Source: Chitinophaga lutea
Lineage (GTDB): Bacteria > Bacteroidota > Bacteroidia > Chitinophagales > Chitinophagaceae
DNA length: 64,000 bases
Direction of reading: 5' to 3'
NCBI RefSeq assembly: GCF_003813775.1
Contig: NZ_RPDH01000003.1
Span: 434,001 to 498,000, forward strand
Under the pieces are notes generated by a model. The model saw only the letters and a program-made list of their open reading frames with translations, was not told where the DNA came from and did no database searches. A program made the position numbers and the translations under genes. Numbering within the stretch: position 1 is the stretch's first letter; each line of letters starts with the position of its first letter. Shown here piece by piece: positions 25,361 to 33,298 of the stretch.

Positions 25361-26602
25361 TTATTTCTTTTTCTTTTTTCGTTTAGCCGCTTTCATGGCT
25401 GCTTCGTGCTGGGCGATGAGCAGCTGTACGTTTTCATTGGGTACTTCTTCCGAAAAACTGATGGTTTCGCGATAGTCATCCTTGTTGATCTTCATCAGCG
25501 TGATCTCTTTGCCCAGGTACTTCTGGATGTCGTCGAGGATGGGTTTTTCTTCCTTGCTGCAGAACGTAACGGCCTGGCCTTTCTGCACGCCGCGGCCTGT
25601 ACGGCCCACACGGTGCACATAGTTTTCCGGGTCGTCGGGCAGGTCGTAGTTCACCACGTATTCCACGTTGGGAATGTCGATACCGCGGGCGTTCACGTCG
25701 GTGGTGATCAGCACCTTCACTTCACCTTTCCGGAACTCCTCCATCACGGCGAGGCGATCCTGCTGTTCCTTGCCGCCATGCATGATGAGGGTTTTGATAT
25801 TCACCCTTTCCATGGCCGCCGCCACGCGCTCCGCTCTCACTTTGGTGCGCACGAACACGAGTATCTTGTTCTCCGGGAATTCACGCACGAGCCGTTCGAG
25901 GAAAAAACGTTTGTCGTCCATTTCCACGTAGGCCACGGAGTGGCTCACGTTTCTGGACACCGGGTCTTCCGGCGATATCTGTATGCGGATGGGATTGCGT
26001 ACGATGGAATACGCCAGGTCCTTGATCTCTTCGTCGATGGTGGCGGAGAAAAAGAGGGTCTGGTGCCGGCGGGGGAGACGTTTGATCACGTCGCGGATGT
26101 CGCGGATGAACCCGAGGTCGAGCATATGGTCCGCCTCGTCGAGGATGAGCGTCTGCACATGGCTCAGGTCGAGATGCCCCTGGCTGATCAGGTCGAACAT
26201 GCGGCCGGGAGTGGCTATCAGCACGTCTACGCCCTCTTCGAGCTTCTTGATCTGTTTGTCCTGCTCCACCCCGCCGAAAAGACCCATGATATCGACCCGC
26301 GTATGTTTGCCCAGCTGTTTGAACACATCCGAGATCTGGATGGCCAGTTCGCGCGTGGGCACCATCACGAGGCACTTCACGGCCCCCTTGGAACGGGAGT
26401 GGCTTTGCTGGTGCATCAGTTGCAGGATGGGAATGGCGAAAGCGGCCGTTTTGCCGGTGCCGGTCTGTGCGATGGCCAGCACGTCGTCCCCCTTCAGGAT
26501 GGAGGGGATGGCCTTGTATTGAATGTCTGTAGGGCGTTTGAATCCAAGGTCTTCGAGGCTTCTCTTGATTTCTTCGGCGATGCGGTATTGTTCGAATTTC
26601 AT
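25361..26602 (-). CDS. DEAD-box RNA helicase (RhlE-like)
   Basis: About 413 aa. All core motifs are visible: Q motif (GFKRPTDIQ), I AQTGTGKT, Ia PTRELA, Ib TPGR, II DEAD (LILDEADHML), III SAT, IV ILVFVRTK, V ARGIDIP, and VI HRVGRTGR. The C-terminal extension is short and ends in a lysine-rich tail (AAKRKKKKK), which probably binds RNA. It unwinds structured RNA, for example in ribosome assembly or decay. ATG 26602 is preferred, because a TACCTTTG -7 element lies 26 bp upstream of it. Confidence 0.93.
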   Translation of the reverse strand: MKFEQYRIAEEIKRSLEDLGFKRPTDIQYKAIPSILKGDDVLAIAQTGTGKTAAFAIPILQLMHQQSHSRSKGAVKCLVMVPTRELAIQISDVFKQLGKHTRVDIMGLFGGVEQDKQIKKLEEGVDVLIATPGRMFDLISQGHLDLSHVQTLILDEADHMLDLGFIRDIRDVIKRLPRRHQTLFFSATIDEEIKDLAYSIVRNPIRIQISPEDPVSRNVSHSVAYVEMDDKRFFLERLVREFPENKILVFVRTKVRAERVAAAMERVNIKTLIMHGGKEQQDRLAVMEEFRKGEVKVLITTDVNARGIDIPNVEYVVNYDLPDDPENYVHRVGRTGRGVQKGQAVTFCSKEEKPILDDIQKYLGKEITLMKINKDDYRETISFSEEVPNENVQLLIAQHEAAMKAAKRKKKKK

Positions 26603-26627
26603 GCGCTGCAACTTGTACTAAAGGGTA

Positions 26628-26635
26628 CAAAGGTA
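26628..26635 (-). promoter_or_regulatory. Candidate -7 promoter element of the helicase gene
   Basis: TACCTTTG on the minus strand matches TAnnTTTG and lies 26 bp upstream of the start codon, giving a short leader. Confidence 0.55.
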
Positions 26636-26680
26636 GAGAAATGAACGCTCATGCCGTTAAAAACATACCGGCGCGGCGGA

Positions 26681-27199
26681 TTACCGGGCGGCGGGCTCTG
26701 AAATCACGCATACGCAGGGACTGGGCGCGAGTTTTTTCAGCAGCACGTCTTTCACCTTGAAATCGTTCTTTTTCAGCTGCGCGGAAATGGCGTCTGCAAA
26801 GTATTGCGCCACCTGCACGTTGTCTGTCGGCGGCGGCTGATGAAATACATACAACGCGCCGTTCGGCGCCAGGCAGCGGCGGATGAACTGCAGTTCCTTC
26901 ACGGGGTCTTTGTGAAAAACGTTCACATTGAAAGCAAACACCTTGTCGAACTGCTGCTCGGGCAGGTCTGCCGCCCCGAGCGCGCCGGTGATGAAGGTGG
27001 CCTCGTTGTTTTCGTTGCGTTTCATGGCCCTGTCGATCATGGTCTGGGAAACATCGATGGCCGTAATGGAGCCCGATTTCAGCTCCGGGGCAATGAGCGA
27101 AACGGCAATACCATGCCCGCAGCCGATTTCAAGAATATGGTCGTCCGGGTGAACATGCAGCATCTCCACTGCCCAGTTAAATCGCTCATTCACTTTCAT
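26681..27199 (-). CDS. Class I SAM-dependent methyltransferase
   Basis: About 172 aa, a minimal methyltransferase fold without extra domains. Motif I is HILEIGCGHGIAVSLIA, the acidic motif SGSITAIDVSQTMIDRA, motif II around DKVFAFNVNVF and the post-motif GALYVFHQPP. The type resembles UbiE/Methyltransf_11 small-molecule methyltransferases. The start at ATG 27199 (MKVNERFNW) is preferred; the frame extends to 27253 through a hydrophobic but unlikely segment. Substrate unknown. It stands alone between two minus-strand genes. Confidence 0.8.
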   Translation of the reverse strand: MKVNERFNWAVEMLHVHPDDHILEIGCGHGIAVSLIAPELKSGSITAIDVSQTMIDRAMKRNENNEATFITGALGAADLPEQQFDKVFAFNVNVFHKDPVKELQFIRRCLAPNGALYVFHQPPPTDNVQVAQYFADAISAQLKKNDFKVKDVLLKKLAPSPCVCVISEPAAR

Positions 27200-27307
27200 A
27201 CTAAAAAGACATATTAGTATAATGAATATATTATATATTTCTGGAAATTCCAAACGGGCTGTGATGAGTGGATTGGAGAAATGCCGGGTGGACGGGAGGG
27301 GCGTGGT

Positions 27308-28318
27308 TCAGCCCAGGAATGCCTGGAATTTTTCAATGGCCCTGTCCACCGCCGCCATTTTAGTTTTCGGGAGCGGGACGAACAGTTCCGTTTCCAGGTC
27401 CGCGCCTTCCAGCTTCCGCCAGCCACCGGCGGGTTTCCCTTCGCATACGATGTACCGGTCCCACGCCGGCACCCCGCCATCGGTCAGCATGGCGCTGCGG
27501 TCCTTATAGCTCATCCCGTATTCGTCGTAATCGGGCATGAGGAAGGTGGTTTGCAGTTTTTTACCGGCCGGGATGGTTACTGGCTTGAAAATCAGATCGT
27601 TCTCTTTTTCGAACGCAGGAGGCAGGGAGGCCGCGCCTTCCTGCGCTTCTTTCATCGTAAGGCCGCTCCAGTAGGAAAAATCCTTCACGGTGGCCGGGCC
27701 GCGACTGGTGAAGTAACGTTCGGCGAAAAGGCGCAGGGCTTCCTTACGGTTCAGTTTCTTCACGGCAGGCGCCCGTTCTTCGAGCAGGGCGTAGGTGAAT
27801 TGTTTGCCCTGGCGCGGTCCGCTGCATAGCACACCTTCCAGCTCGGCATACATCACGATATAGGCCAGCCGCAACCCGTCGGCATTGATCTTCGCTTTTT
27901 CAAGCGCCGTTTTCAACGCCGCGCGGGTCAGGAACTGACCCGTTAATGCTTTGGAGATCACCTTGTTGCAGCGGTCCATCGTTTTGGCGTCCAGCTCCAG
28001 CTGCTTGTAGTAATACGCATTGGCCTGGTGTACCCGCGGGGCGGTGAGCAGCAGCATCCACCGGATATCCGCCGGGTGTACGAAATGCCAGGTAGGCCGC
28101 ATCAGGTGGGTACGGAGAATTTTGCCGTCGTTGAAGGCCTGTTCCACCGCCCGGTCGTTGAGCCCTACGCCACGGAGGGCAATGGCCCATTTGGCCCGGG
28201 CGTATTCCTGGGCCTGCATCGCGGTGAGCCACTGCACGATGTCTTCGGGCCGTTCAAAAGCCGGTAGCGCGATTTGCTGGTTGTATAAGCGTTGCCGCAG
28301 GATGTCGTCGGGGTGCAT
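27308..28318 (-). CDS. Winged-helix DNA-binding protein of the AlkZ/HTH_42 family
   Basis: 336 aa. Family motifs include the N-terminal LTAMQAQEYARAKWAI, the LRTHLMRPTWHFVHPADIRW block and GPATVKDFSYWSGL. AlkZ-type enzymes are DNA glycosylases that remove bulky alkyl adducts, including interstrand cross-links, with catalytic glutamines in a Q-x-Q motif; QAQ is present here at the expected place. This supports a DNA-repair glycosylase role, although many homologues are untested. No toxin or antibiotic biosynthesis gene is adjacent. Monocistronic, preceded upstream by the repeat-rich region at 28.4-28.9 kb. Confidence 0.8.
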   Translation of the reverse strand: MHPDDILRQRLYNQQIALPAFERPEDIVQWLTAMQAQEYARAKWAIALRGVGLNDRAVEQAFNDGKILRTHLMRPTWHFVHPADIRWMLLLTAPRVHQANAYYYKQLELDAKTMDRCNKVISKALTGQFLTRAALKTALEKAKINADGLRLAYIVMYAELEGVLCSGPRQGKQFTYALLEERAPAVKKLNRKEALRLFAERYFTSRGPATVKDFSYWSGLTMKEAQEGAASLPPAFEKENDLIFKPVTIPAGKKLQTTFLMPDYDEYGMSYKDRSAMLTDGGVPAWDRYIVCEGKPAGGWRKLEGADLETELFVPLPKTKMAAVDRAIEKFQAFLG

Positions 28319-28460
28319 ACGATAAAGTTAACAAAAACACTTTGTGCAGGCGCCTGCCGGGTGAAAATACCTCTGTTCGGCAAAACCACCCGGCAGCGGG
28401 TGGGTAAAAAGCCGGGGCTGCCCTGGTCGTGCCAAAGTTCTGACTGGGAGAAAGACGAAG

Positions 28461-28550
28461 CTACAACGAACCTTCAACGAACCTACAACGAATCTTCCCT
28501 TTTGGGCGTAGGTTCGTTATTCCCCTAGTGTAGGTTCGTTGTAGGTTCGT
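28461..28550. repeat. Inverted array of ACGAACCTAC-type units
   Basis: The left side has three 11-bp direct units (CTACAACGAAC, CTTCAACGAAC, CTACAACGAAT). The right side has GTAGGTTCGTT at 28508, then TAGGTTCGTTGTAGGTTCGT at 28531-28550. A 16-bp perfect inverted repeat pairs 28477-28492 with 28535-28550. The array could form a large cruciform or RNA hairpin, or be a cluster of protein-binding sites. Confidence 0.75.
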
Positions 28551-28640
28551 CTTTTACCCTCAGAATCTCCACTCAGATCAAATTTTTGTCCATTCGCGTA
28601 CAATTTGCTGTCCGGTGGAGGCATCATCACGGCCAGGGGC

Positions 28641-28852
28641 GATTTTATCCATATTCTGCACTCATGCACATTTTTTCTCCACTCGTGCACATTTTGCCTG
28701 CGGGGTAAGAGGGACATTTACAGTGCGGGATAAAAAGGGCGGGCTTGGTCGATTTTAACCATATTCTGCACTCATGCACATTTTTTCTGCACTCGTGCAC
28801 ATTTTGCCTGCGGGGTAAGGAGGATTTTTACAGCGAAGGATGAAAAGGGCGA
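28641..28852. repeat. 110-bp tandem duplication with internal GTGCAC repeats
   Basis: Two copies (28641-28742 and 28751-28852) start at GATTTTA.CCATATTCTGCA and run through TTTTGCCTGCGGGGTAAG to AAAAGGGCG, offset by exactly 110 bp. Inside each, a 21-bp unit GCACTC[AG]TGCACATTTT occurs twice. They are not CRISPR repeats because there is no spacer diversity and only two copies. Confidence 0.8.
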
Positions 28853-28917
28853 CCAGGTTCATCTGTTCCGTAAAGGGGAATGGTGCGGAACGCCGGGCGC
28901 TGGCAATCGGGCATAAA

Positions 28918-28941
28918 AAAAGCGCACCGTCACCGGTGCGC
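28918..28941 (-). terminator. Rho-independent terminator of the glutamate synthase-like gene
   Basis: On the minus strand a GCGCACCG/CGGTGCGC 8-bp stem with a 4-nt loop is followed by a run of seven T. It lies 23 bp past the stop codon at 28965. Confidence 0.8.
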
Positions 28942-28964
28942 CCTTGTTTTATCGTAAAGTGTCA

Positions 28965-30551
28965 TTAATACCACCGGTCGGCATGCGCCATTTCGAAATC
29001 CTGCTTATACCGTTCGGGGATTTTGTTGACCAGCATGCAGCTGGGCTCCAGGCTGGGGAAAATGTCCTCCAGCGTCCGCACTTCGTTCATGAATACGCGG
29101 CGGTAAATATGCGAACGGGTGAGTTTTTTGTAATCGTCGATGCCGGCGGCGCCCATCAGCTCCACGAAGGTTTTCACGGTGTCTTCGTGGTAATTGGCGA
29201 CACGCTGTTTTTTATCGGCCACCACCAGGCCGATGGCCAGGGCGGGGTCTTGGGTGGCCACACCGGTGGGGCATTTGTTCGAGTTGCACTGCAGCGCCTG
29301 GATGCAGCCGAGGGCCATCATCATCGCGCGGGCGCTGTTGCAGGCGTCGGCGCCGAGGGCTACGGCCCGCAGCAGGTGGAAGCCGGAGAGGATCTTGCCG
29401 GAGGCGATGATCTTGATGTGATGGCGGATGTTGAAGCCTGTCAGCATGTTGTGCACGAACGCGAGGCCGTCGAGCAGGGGAGCGCCCACGTGGTTGGAGA
29501 ACTCCTGCGGCGCCGCGCCGGTGCCGCCTTCGCCGCCGTCTACGGTGATGAAATCGGGATAGGTGTCTAGCTCGATCATCGCTTTACAGATGCCGATAAA
29601 CTCGCTTTTCCGCCCGATGCACAGTTTCATGCCCACCGGTTTGCCGCCGGAGAGCTGGCGCATCTGGTGCAGGAACTGCACGAGCTCGCGCGGCGTGCTG
29701 AACGCGCTGTGATAGGGCGGGGAATAAATGGTGGTATGCGGCTTCACGTGCCGGATGGCCGCGATTTCGGGCGTGTTCTTTTTGGCCGGCAGAATACCGC
29801 CGTGCCCGGGTTTGGCGCCCTGCGACAGTTTCAGCTCTATCATTTTGATCTGCGGGGCCGACGCCGTCTGCGTGAACAGCTCGGGGGAAAATTTCCCTTC
29901 TTCGTCGCGGCAGCCGAAGTATCCGGTGCCTACCTGCCAGATGATGTCGCCGTTATGTTTGAGGTGATACGGACTGATGCCGCCTTCGCCGGTATTGTGC
30001 GCGAAGTTCCCGATTCTGGCGCCCGCATTCAGCGCCTCGATGGCGTTGCTGCTCAGCGAGCCGAAGCTCATGGCCGACACGTTGAAGATGCTGGCGGAAT
30101 AAGGCTGTTTACAGTCCTTATTGCCGATCGTCACGCGCGGGTTATGATCGAGCTTGTGAAAATCTTTCGGGGAAATGGAATGGCTCATCCACTCATATCC
30201 TTCTTCATACACATCCAGCTGCGTACCGAAGGGCATGGTGTCCATTTCCTGTTTGGCGCGCTGGTAAATGGTAGACCGGTCTATCCGGTTGATGGGCCGC
30301 CCGTCGATGTCGGACTCCACGAAATACTGGTACATTTTGGGCCGCAGCGCTTCCATCCAGTAACGCATCCGGCCGAATACCGGGTAGGTGCGCATGATGG
30401 AGTGGCGCGTCTGCCGCATGTCGTTAATGCCCATGATAAAAAGCGCCACAACAATGGCCAGCAACACATACCACCAGGGGCTGGCGTAATAGCCCAGTAA
30501 AAAACTGCCGATGATGCCGATGATCGCACTGATAATAAATCCTTTCCGCAT
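28965..30551 (-). CDS. FMN-binding glutamate synthase family protein, membrane-anchored
   Basis: About 528 aa. Two N-terminal membrane helices (GFIISAIIGIIGSFLLGYYA and WWYVLLAIVVALFIMGI) precede a glutamate synthase FMN-barrel domain: GSLSSNAIEALNAGARIGN, NTGEGGISPYHLKH, GAKPGHGGILPAKK, DFITVDGGEGGTGAAP, IASGKILSGFHLLRAVALGAD, and the cysteine segment CIQALQCNSNKCPTGVATQ for an iron-sulfur cluster. It lacks the glutamine amidotransferase domain, so it is not a full GOGAT; such stand-alone proteins are common and of unclear role. ATG 30551 is chosen because the frame further upstream lacks homology; a TACATTTG -7 element lies at 30575-30582. Confidence 0.82.
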   Translation of the reverse strand: MRKGFIISAIIGIIGSFLLGYYASPWWYVLLAIVVALFIMGINDMRQTRHSIMRTYPVFGRMRYWMEALRPKMYQYFVESDIDGRPINRIDRSTIYQRAKQEMDTMPFGTQLDVYEEGYEWMSHSISPKDFHKLDHNPRVTIGNKDCKQPYSASIFNVSAMSFGSLSSNAIEALNAGARIGNFAHNTGEGGISPYHLKHNGDIIWQVGTGYFGCRDEEGKFSPELFTQTASAPQIKMIELKLSQGAKPGHGGILPAKKNTPEIAAIRHVKPHTTIYSPPYHSAFSTPRELVQFLHQMRQLSGGKPVGMKLCIGRKSEFIGICKAMIELDTYPDFITVDGGEGGTGAAPQEFSNHVGAPLLDGLAFVHNMLTGFNIRHHIKIIASGKILSGFHLLRAVALGADACNSARAMMMALGCIQALQCNSNKCPTGVATQDPALAIGLVVADKKQRVANYHEDTVKTFVELMGAAGIDDYKKLTRSHIYRRVFMNEVRTLEDIFPSLEPSCMLVNKIPERYKQDFEMAHADRWY

Positions 30552-30574
30552 GTTGGTCTCGTTTAAATCAACGG

Positions 30575-30582
30575 CAAATGTA
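30575..30582 (-). promoter_or_regulatory. Candidate -7 element, glutamate synthase-like gene
   Basis: TACATTTG on the minus strand (CAAATGTA on plus) fits TAnnTTTG and lies 24 bp before the chosen start. Confidence 0.5.
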
Positions 30583-30757
30583 GGGAATAAACTATTACGG
30601 CTGAAATGGCTGAAAAGCCCGCCCAAACCCGCTATCAGCCATGTTGGATTGAACGTAATTATGGTTATCCGCGCGTTTAATGAATAAAAGACATGGAAAC
30701 CCTGCTTTTTATTGGAAACGTCTAATTTTCGGCGCATCAAATAAAATAAAATACTTA

Positions 30758-30765
30758 TACCTTTG
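30758..30765 (+). promoter_or_regulatory. Candidate -7 element of the 30.8-32.2 kb operon
   Basis: TACCTTTG fits TAnnTTTG and lies 31 bp before the ATG at 30797. Confidence 0.5.
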
Positions 30766-30796
30766 TACCTGTTACAACCTAAATAACCCATATCCA

Positions 30797-31075
30797 ATGC
30801 CCAAAATAAAACTCAGCATATCCATGATGGACGGCGACGGATTTTATGTCATCCTGCGCATCGCCGGCCAGACCCACAGAATCGAACGTTCCTCCACCTT
30901 GTCGCTCGACCTTGAGCCCCGTATTTATTACATGGGCGTAGCGGGCATACAGGACCCTTCGGACACGGATTCCACCATCGTGGTGAAGGCCGTCTCGGAC
31001 ACCGGGGGAGAACTGGTCCGGCATGTGATCACCGAGCGCCAGTTCATTAAAAACTTCAGACTCACCGTTGCATGA
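30797..31075 (+). CDS. Small uncharacterised protein
   Basis: 92 aa, no signal peptide or membrane helix. The sequence is rich in beta-type segments (IKLSISMMDGDGFYVILRI, IERSSTLSLDLEPRIYYMG, DSTIVVKAVSDTGG) and looks like a small beta-sandwich or barrel. I do not recognise the family. The start at ATG 30797 follows a TACCTTTG promoter element. It overlaps the next gene by 4 bp (ATGA at 31072-31075), so the two are almost certainly one translationally coupled operon. Confidence 0.65.
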   Translation: MPKIKLSISMMDGDGFYVILRIAGQTHRIERSSTLSLDLEPRIYYMGVAGIQDPSDTDSTIVVKAVSDTGGELVRHVITERQFIKNFRLTVA

Positions 31076-32202
31076 AACATATTTACCTGATGGCCTGCCT
31101 GCTGGCGGCCTTTTTTTGCGCGCACGCGCAGGTGCAGCAGGATGTGCTGCAAAAGAAAGTGCTGGAAGCGGCGGATCCCTCCACCCATGTGAAATCGATC
31201 CGCACCAACATCTTCGTGGATAAATACCAGGCCCTGCTGAAAAGCGGCATCCTGTCGCAAAACGATGCGGGGCTGAAGGTGTCCACCACCGTGTACGGCC
31301 TCTTCAAACTGTTCGATTCCACCATCGCCATCGATACCAATTACAGCCGCTACAAATGGGGCCGCAACCTCGCCATCGGCGCGGGCATCACGATGGGCGA
31401 CGATAACCGCATCACCGCCGTGACGCCGTCGTTCACCTGGGCGGTGGTCAACGGGCGCGAGCTCAGCGTGAAAAAACACGCGAAGCAATGGGCGGTGATC
31501 AAACGGTACGTGGATGGGTACGAAGGTTTGCTGGTAGCCATGGAAACCGCCGTGAACGCCAATACGCTCACGCAGGAACAGCTGAACCGGATAGACAGTT
31601 TTAACGTCAGGCAAAACCTCCGCCTGCTGCAGGGCATCGTGCCGGACGCGGTGCTCGACGGCGCCATAGAGAACCAGCGGGCGCTCGACAGCGCCTACCG
31701 CAAACTGGAGCACGACATCAAAGCGGGGCCGTTGTTCACCGTGGGCTTCGACGGCAACTATGCAGACAAATCGTGGAGCACGCTGGATGCCAAAGCGGAA
31801 TTCCTGGTCGGCACCGGGTTTAAAAAAGACAGGGAAAAGAACTGGGACTTTTACAGCGGCGCGTTCTTTAACGCCGCGAAGGATACGGTGGCTTTGAAGA
31901 ACCTGCGCCGGCAATCGTTCAGTGTGAAAGCGGGCCTCAACAAGGTGCTGCTCAAAACCCGCGACCGGAAAAACTCCATCGTGGAGGTGCTGGGCTCACT
32001 GGAGTACCGCAATATTTTACAGGGCGCCTACGCCGGTGAAACCGCCAGTAACCTGCTGGCCAATTTTACATTCAGCATCCGGCTGGCCAACGATCTGTAC
32101 CTGCCGGTGGAGATAAAATATGACCCCAGGAACGGGAAGTTCCTGGGATTCATAGATCTGAAATTCGATATCAGGAAAGTGTTTTTGCGGGCTGACCCGT
32201 AA
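31072..32202 (+). CDS. Exported protein of unknown function, possible outer-membrane beta structure
   Basis: 376 aa with a clear signal peptide (MKHIYLMACLLAAFFCAHAQ). The first half is mixed (KWGRNLAIGAGITMGDDNRI). The second half has alternating segments of beta-barrel type (GPLFTVGFDGNYADKSW, AEFLVGTGFKKDREKNWD, SIVEVLGSLEYRNILQG, FTFSIRLANDLYLPVEI, GFIDLKFDIRKVF), as expected for an outer-membrane protein. I do not recognise a named family. It is coupled to the 92-aa protein and its 3' end overlaps the convergent HD-Pnk gene by 32 bp. Confidence 0.65.
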   Translation: MKHIYLMACLLAAFFCAHAQVQQDVLQKKVLEAADPSTHVKSIRTNIFVDKYQALLKSGILSQNDAGLKVSTTVYGLFKLFDSTIAIDTNYSRYKWGRNLAIGAGITMGDDNRITAVTPSFTWAVVNGRELSVKKHAKQWAVIKRYVDGYEGLLVAMETAVNANTLTQEQLNRIDSFNVRQNLRLLQGIVPDAVLDGAIENQRALDSAYRKLEHDIKAGPLFTVGFDGNYADKSWSTLDAKAEFLVGTGFKKDREKNWDFYSGAFFNAAKDTVALKNLRRQSFSVKAGLNKVLLKTRDRKNSIVEVLGSLEYRNILQGAYAGETASNLLANFTFSIRLANDLYLPVEIKYDPRNGKFLGFIDLKFDIRKVFLRADP

Positions 32203-33298
32203 CATATATCACTTCCTGCGCTTCCCACCTGGCCGGCACTTCGAGCTTGTTCACCAGTTTGTCGAGCGCCGCCGCGGGCACCGCCGCTTCGCGGTTTCTG
32301 TTCTGCGCGGTGAGCTGCGCATACGGCACTTCGAGATACACGAGCGTTACATGCGCTTTATAGTCGCGGAACAGGCTGATAAGCTGGGCGCGCATCTGCC
32401 GCGTGATGTTGGTGGCATTCCACACAAAAGGCTGTTTTTTGCGCAGGTATTGGCGCGCCAGTTCCTTCGCGGCCTGGATGGCCTGGCCATTGCCGGTCTT
32501 ATCCCCGTGCACGATGTTGCGTTGCCCGCGGATGCCGTCGAGCGACACCACCGGCCAGTCCGGGTAATGTTTTTTGATGAACGTGTCCTTGCCCGCGCCG
32601 GGGAGGCCGCTCATCAGCACCACCTTCGGCTGCTGCTGTTCGAAAGGCACATAGTCCGCGTGTGCGTCTTCTTTTTCGAGGTAGTGCAGCAGCGCCTCGC
32701 CGGAAGCGAAGGGGCGGGTGGCGCCCCAGCAGGCGTGCTCCTTGCAGAACTCTTCGAAACAATCGACACGGTATAACAAATCCGGTATGTCCGTCGCAAT
32801 GCGGCCGCGCACGTCGGCCCGCGCCAGTATGGCAAGCCATTCGGTGTTCACTTCCAGGCTGGCCTGTATGAGCGTTTTCAGCGGATCGCGCTTCTCGAGC
32901 AGCCACAGCGGCAGGCTGTGGTGCCGCACCAAACCGCATACCGCCTCGCGGATGGCGAAAGGCGTGGGAGTGTCGCGGTACAGGATACGCCCGGCGGTTT
33001 GCGCGCCTTTCCGTGCGTGCCCCTTCGAGGTGATGCGGCCGTCGGCCTCCGTTACCGTGGTGCTGGCTTTTTCCACGTCGTGCAGCAGGGCGGCCGCCCA
33101 GAGGGTTTCCCGGTCCAGCGCGGCGAGGTTTTGCCAGGCGGTGTCTTCTTCGAGCGCGCGCAGCACCATCTGCGTATGTACGGCTACGTTGCCCTCGGCG
33201 TGATGGATGCGGTCCTGCGGAACTTCCTGCATGACCTGCACCCAGGGGAATCGTTCTTCGAGGTATGTCCAGGTTTTATTTTCACTGATGGTCCACAT
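32171..33298 (-). CDS. HD-Pnk: HD-domain phosphoesterase fused to polynucleotide 5'-kinase
   Basis: About 375 aa. The N-terminal HD domain carries the metal ligands in LLHDVEKAST (HD ~73-74) with VRHHSLP further on. The C-terminal half is a P-loop kinase: LMSGLPGAGKDTFI (about 230-243), then DGIRGQ, and NATNITRQMRAQL. This order matches the HD-Pnk family described from Runella slithyformis, in which HD removes 2',3'-cyclic or 3' phosphates and the kinase phosphorylates 5'-OH ends. Start at 33298 is favoured over 33313 because AGGAGG lies 5 nt upstream of it. It overlaps the upstream RNA ligase gene by 17 bp, making an end-healing and sealing operon. Confidence 0.85.
   Translation of the reverse strand: MWTISENKTWTYLEERFPWVQVMQEVPQDRIHHAEGNVAVHTQMVLRALEEDTAWQNLAALDRETLWAAALLHDVEKASTTVTEADGRITSKGHARKGAQTAGRILYRDTPTPFAIREAVCGLVRHHSLPLWLLEKRDPLKTLIQASLEVNTEWLAILARADVRGRIATDIPDLLYRVDCFEEFCKEHACWGATRPFASGEALLHYLEKEDAHADYVPFEQQQPKVVLMSGLPGAGKDTFIKKHYPDWPVVSLDGIRGQRNIVHGDKTGNGQAIQAAKELARQYLRKKQPFVWNATNITRQMRAQLISLFRDYKAHVTLVYLEVPYAQLTAQNRNREAAVPAAALDKLVNKLEVPARWEAQEVIYVTGQPAKTLS

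Larger units (their letters stand above)
28319..28921. other. Gene-free, repeat-rich intergenic region
   Basis: About 600 bp with no supported gene. It contains an inverted array of ACGAACCTAC-type units (28461-28550), a 110-bp tandem duplication (28641-28852), and the terminator of the following minus-strand gene. Base composition is more AT-rich than the flanking genes in parts. It separates the divergent-in-origin AlkZ-like gene from the glutamate synthase-like gene. Confidence 0.7.

Noticed and set aside
28461..28852. CRISPR array or insertion sequence
   Set aside because: No spacers of constant size, no transposase, and the units are only duplicated or inverted.
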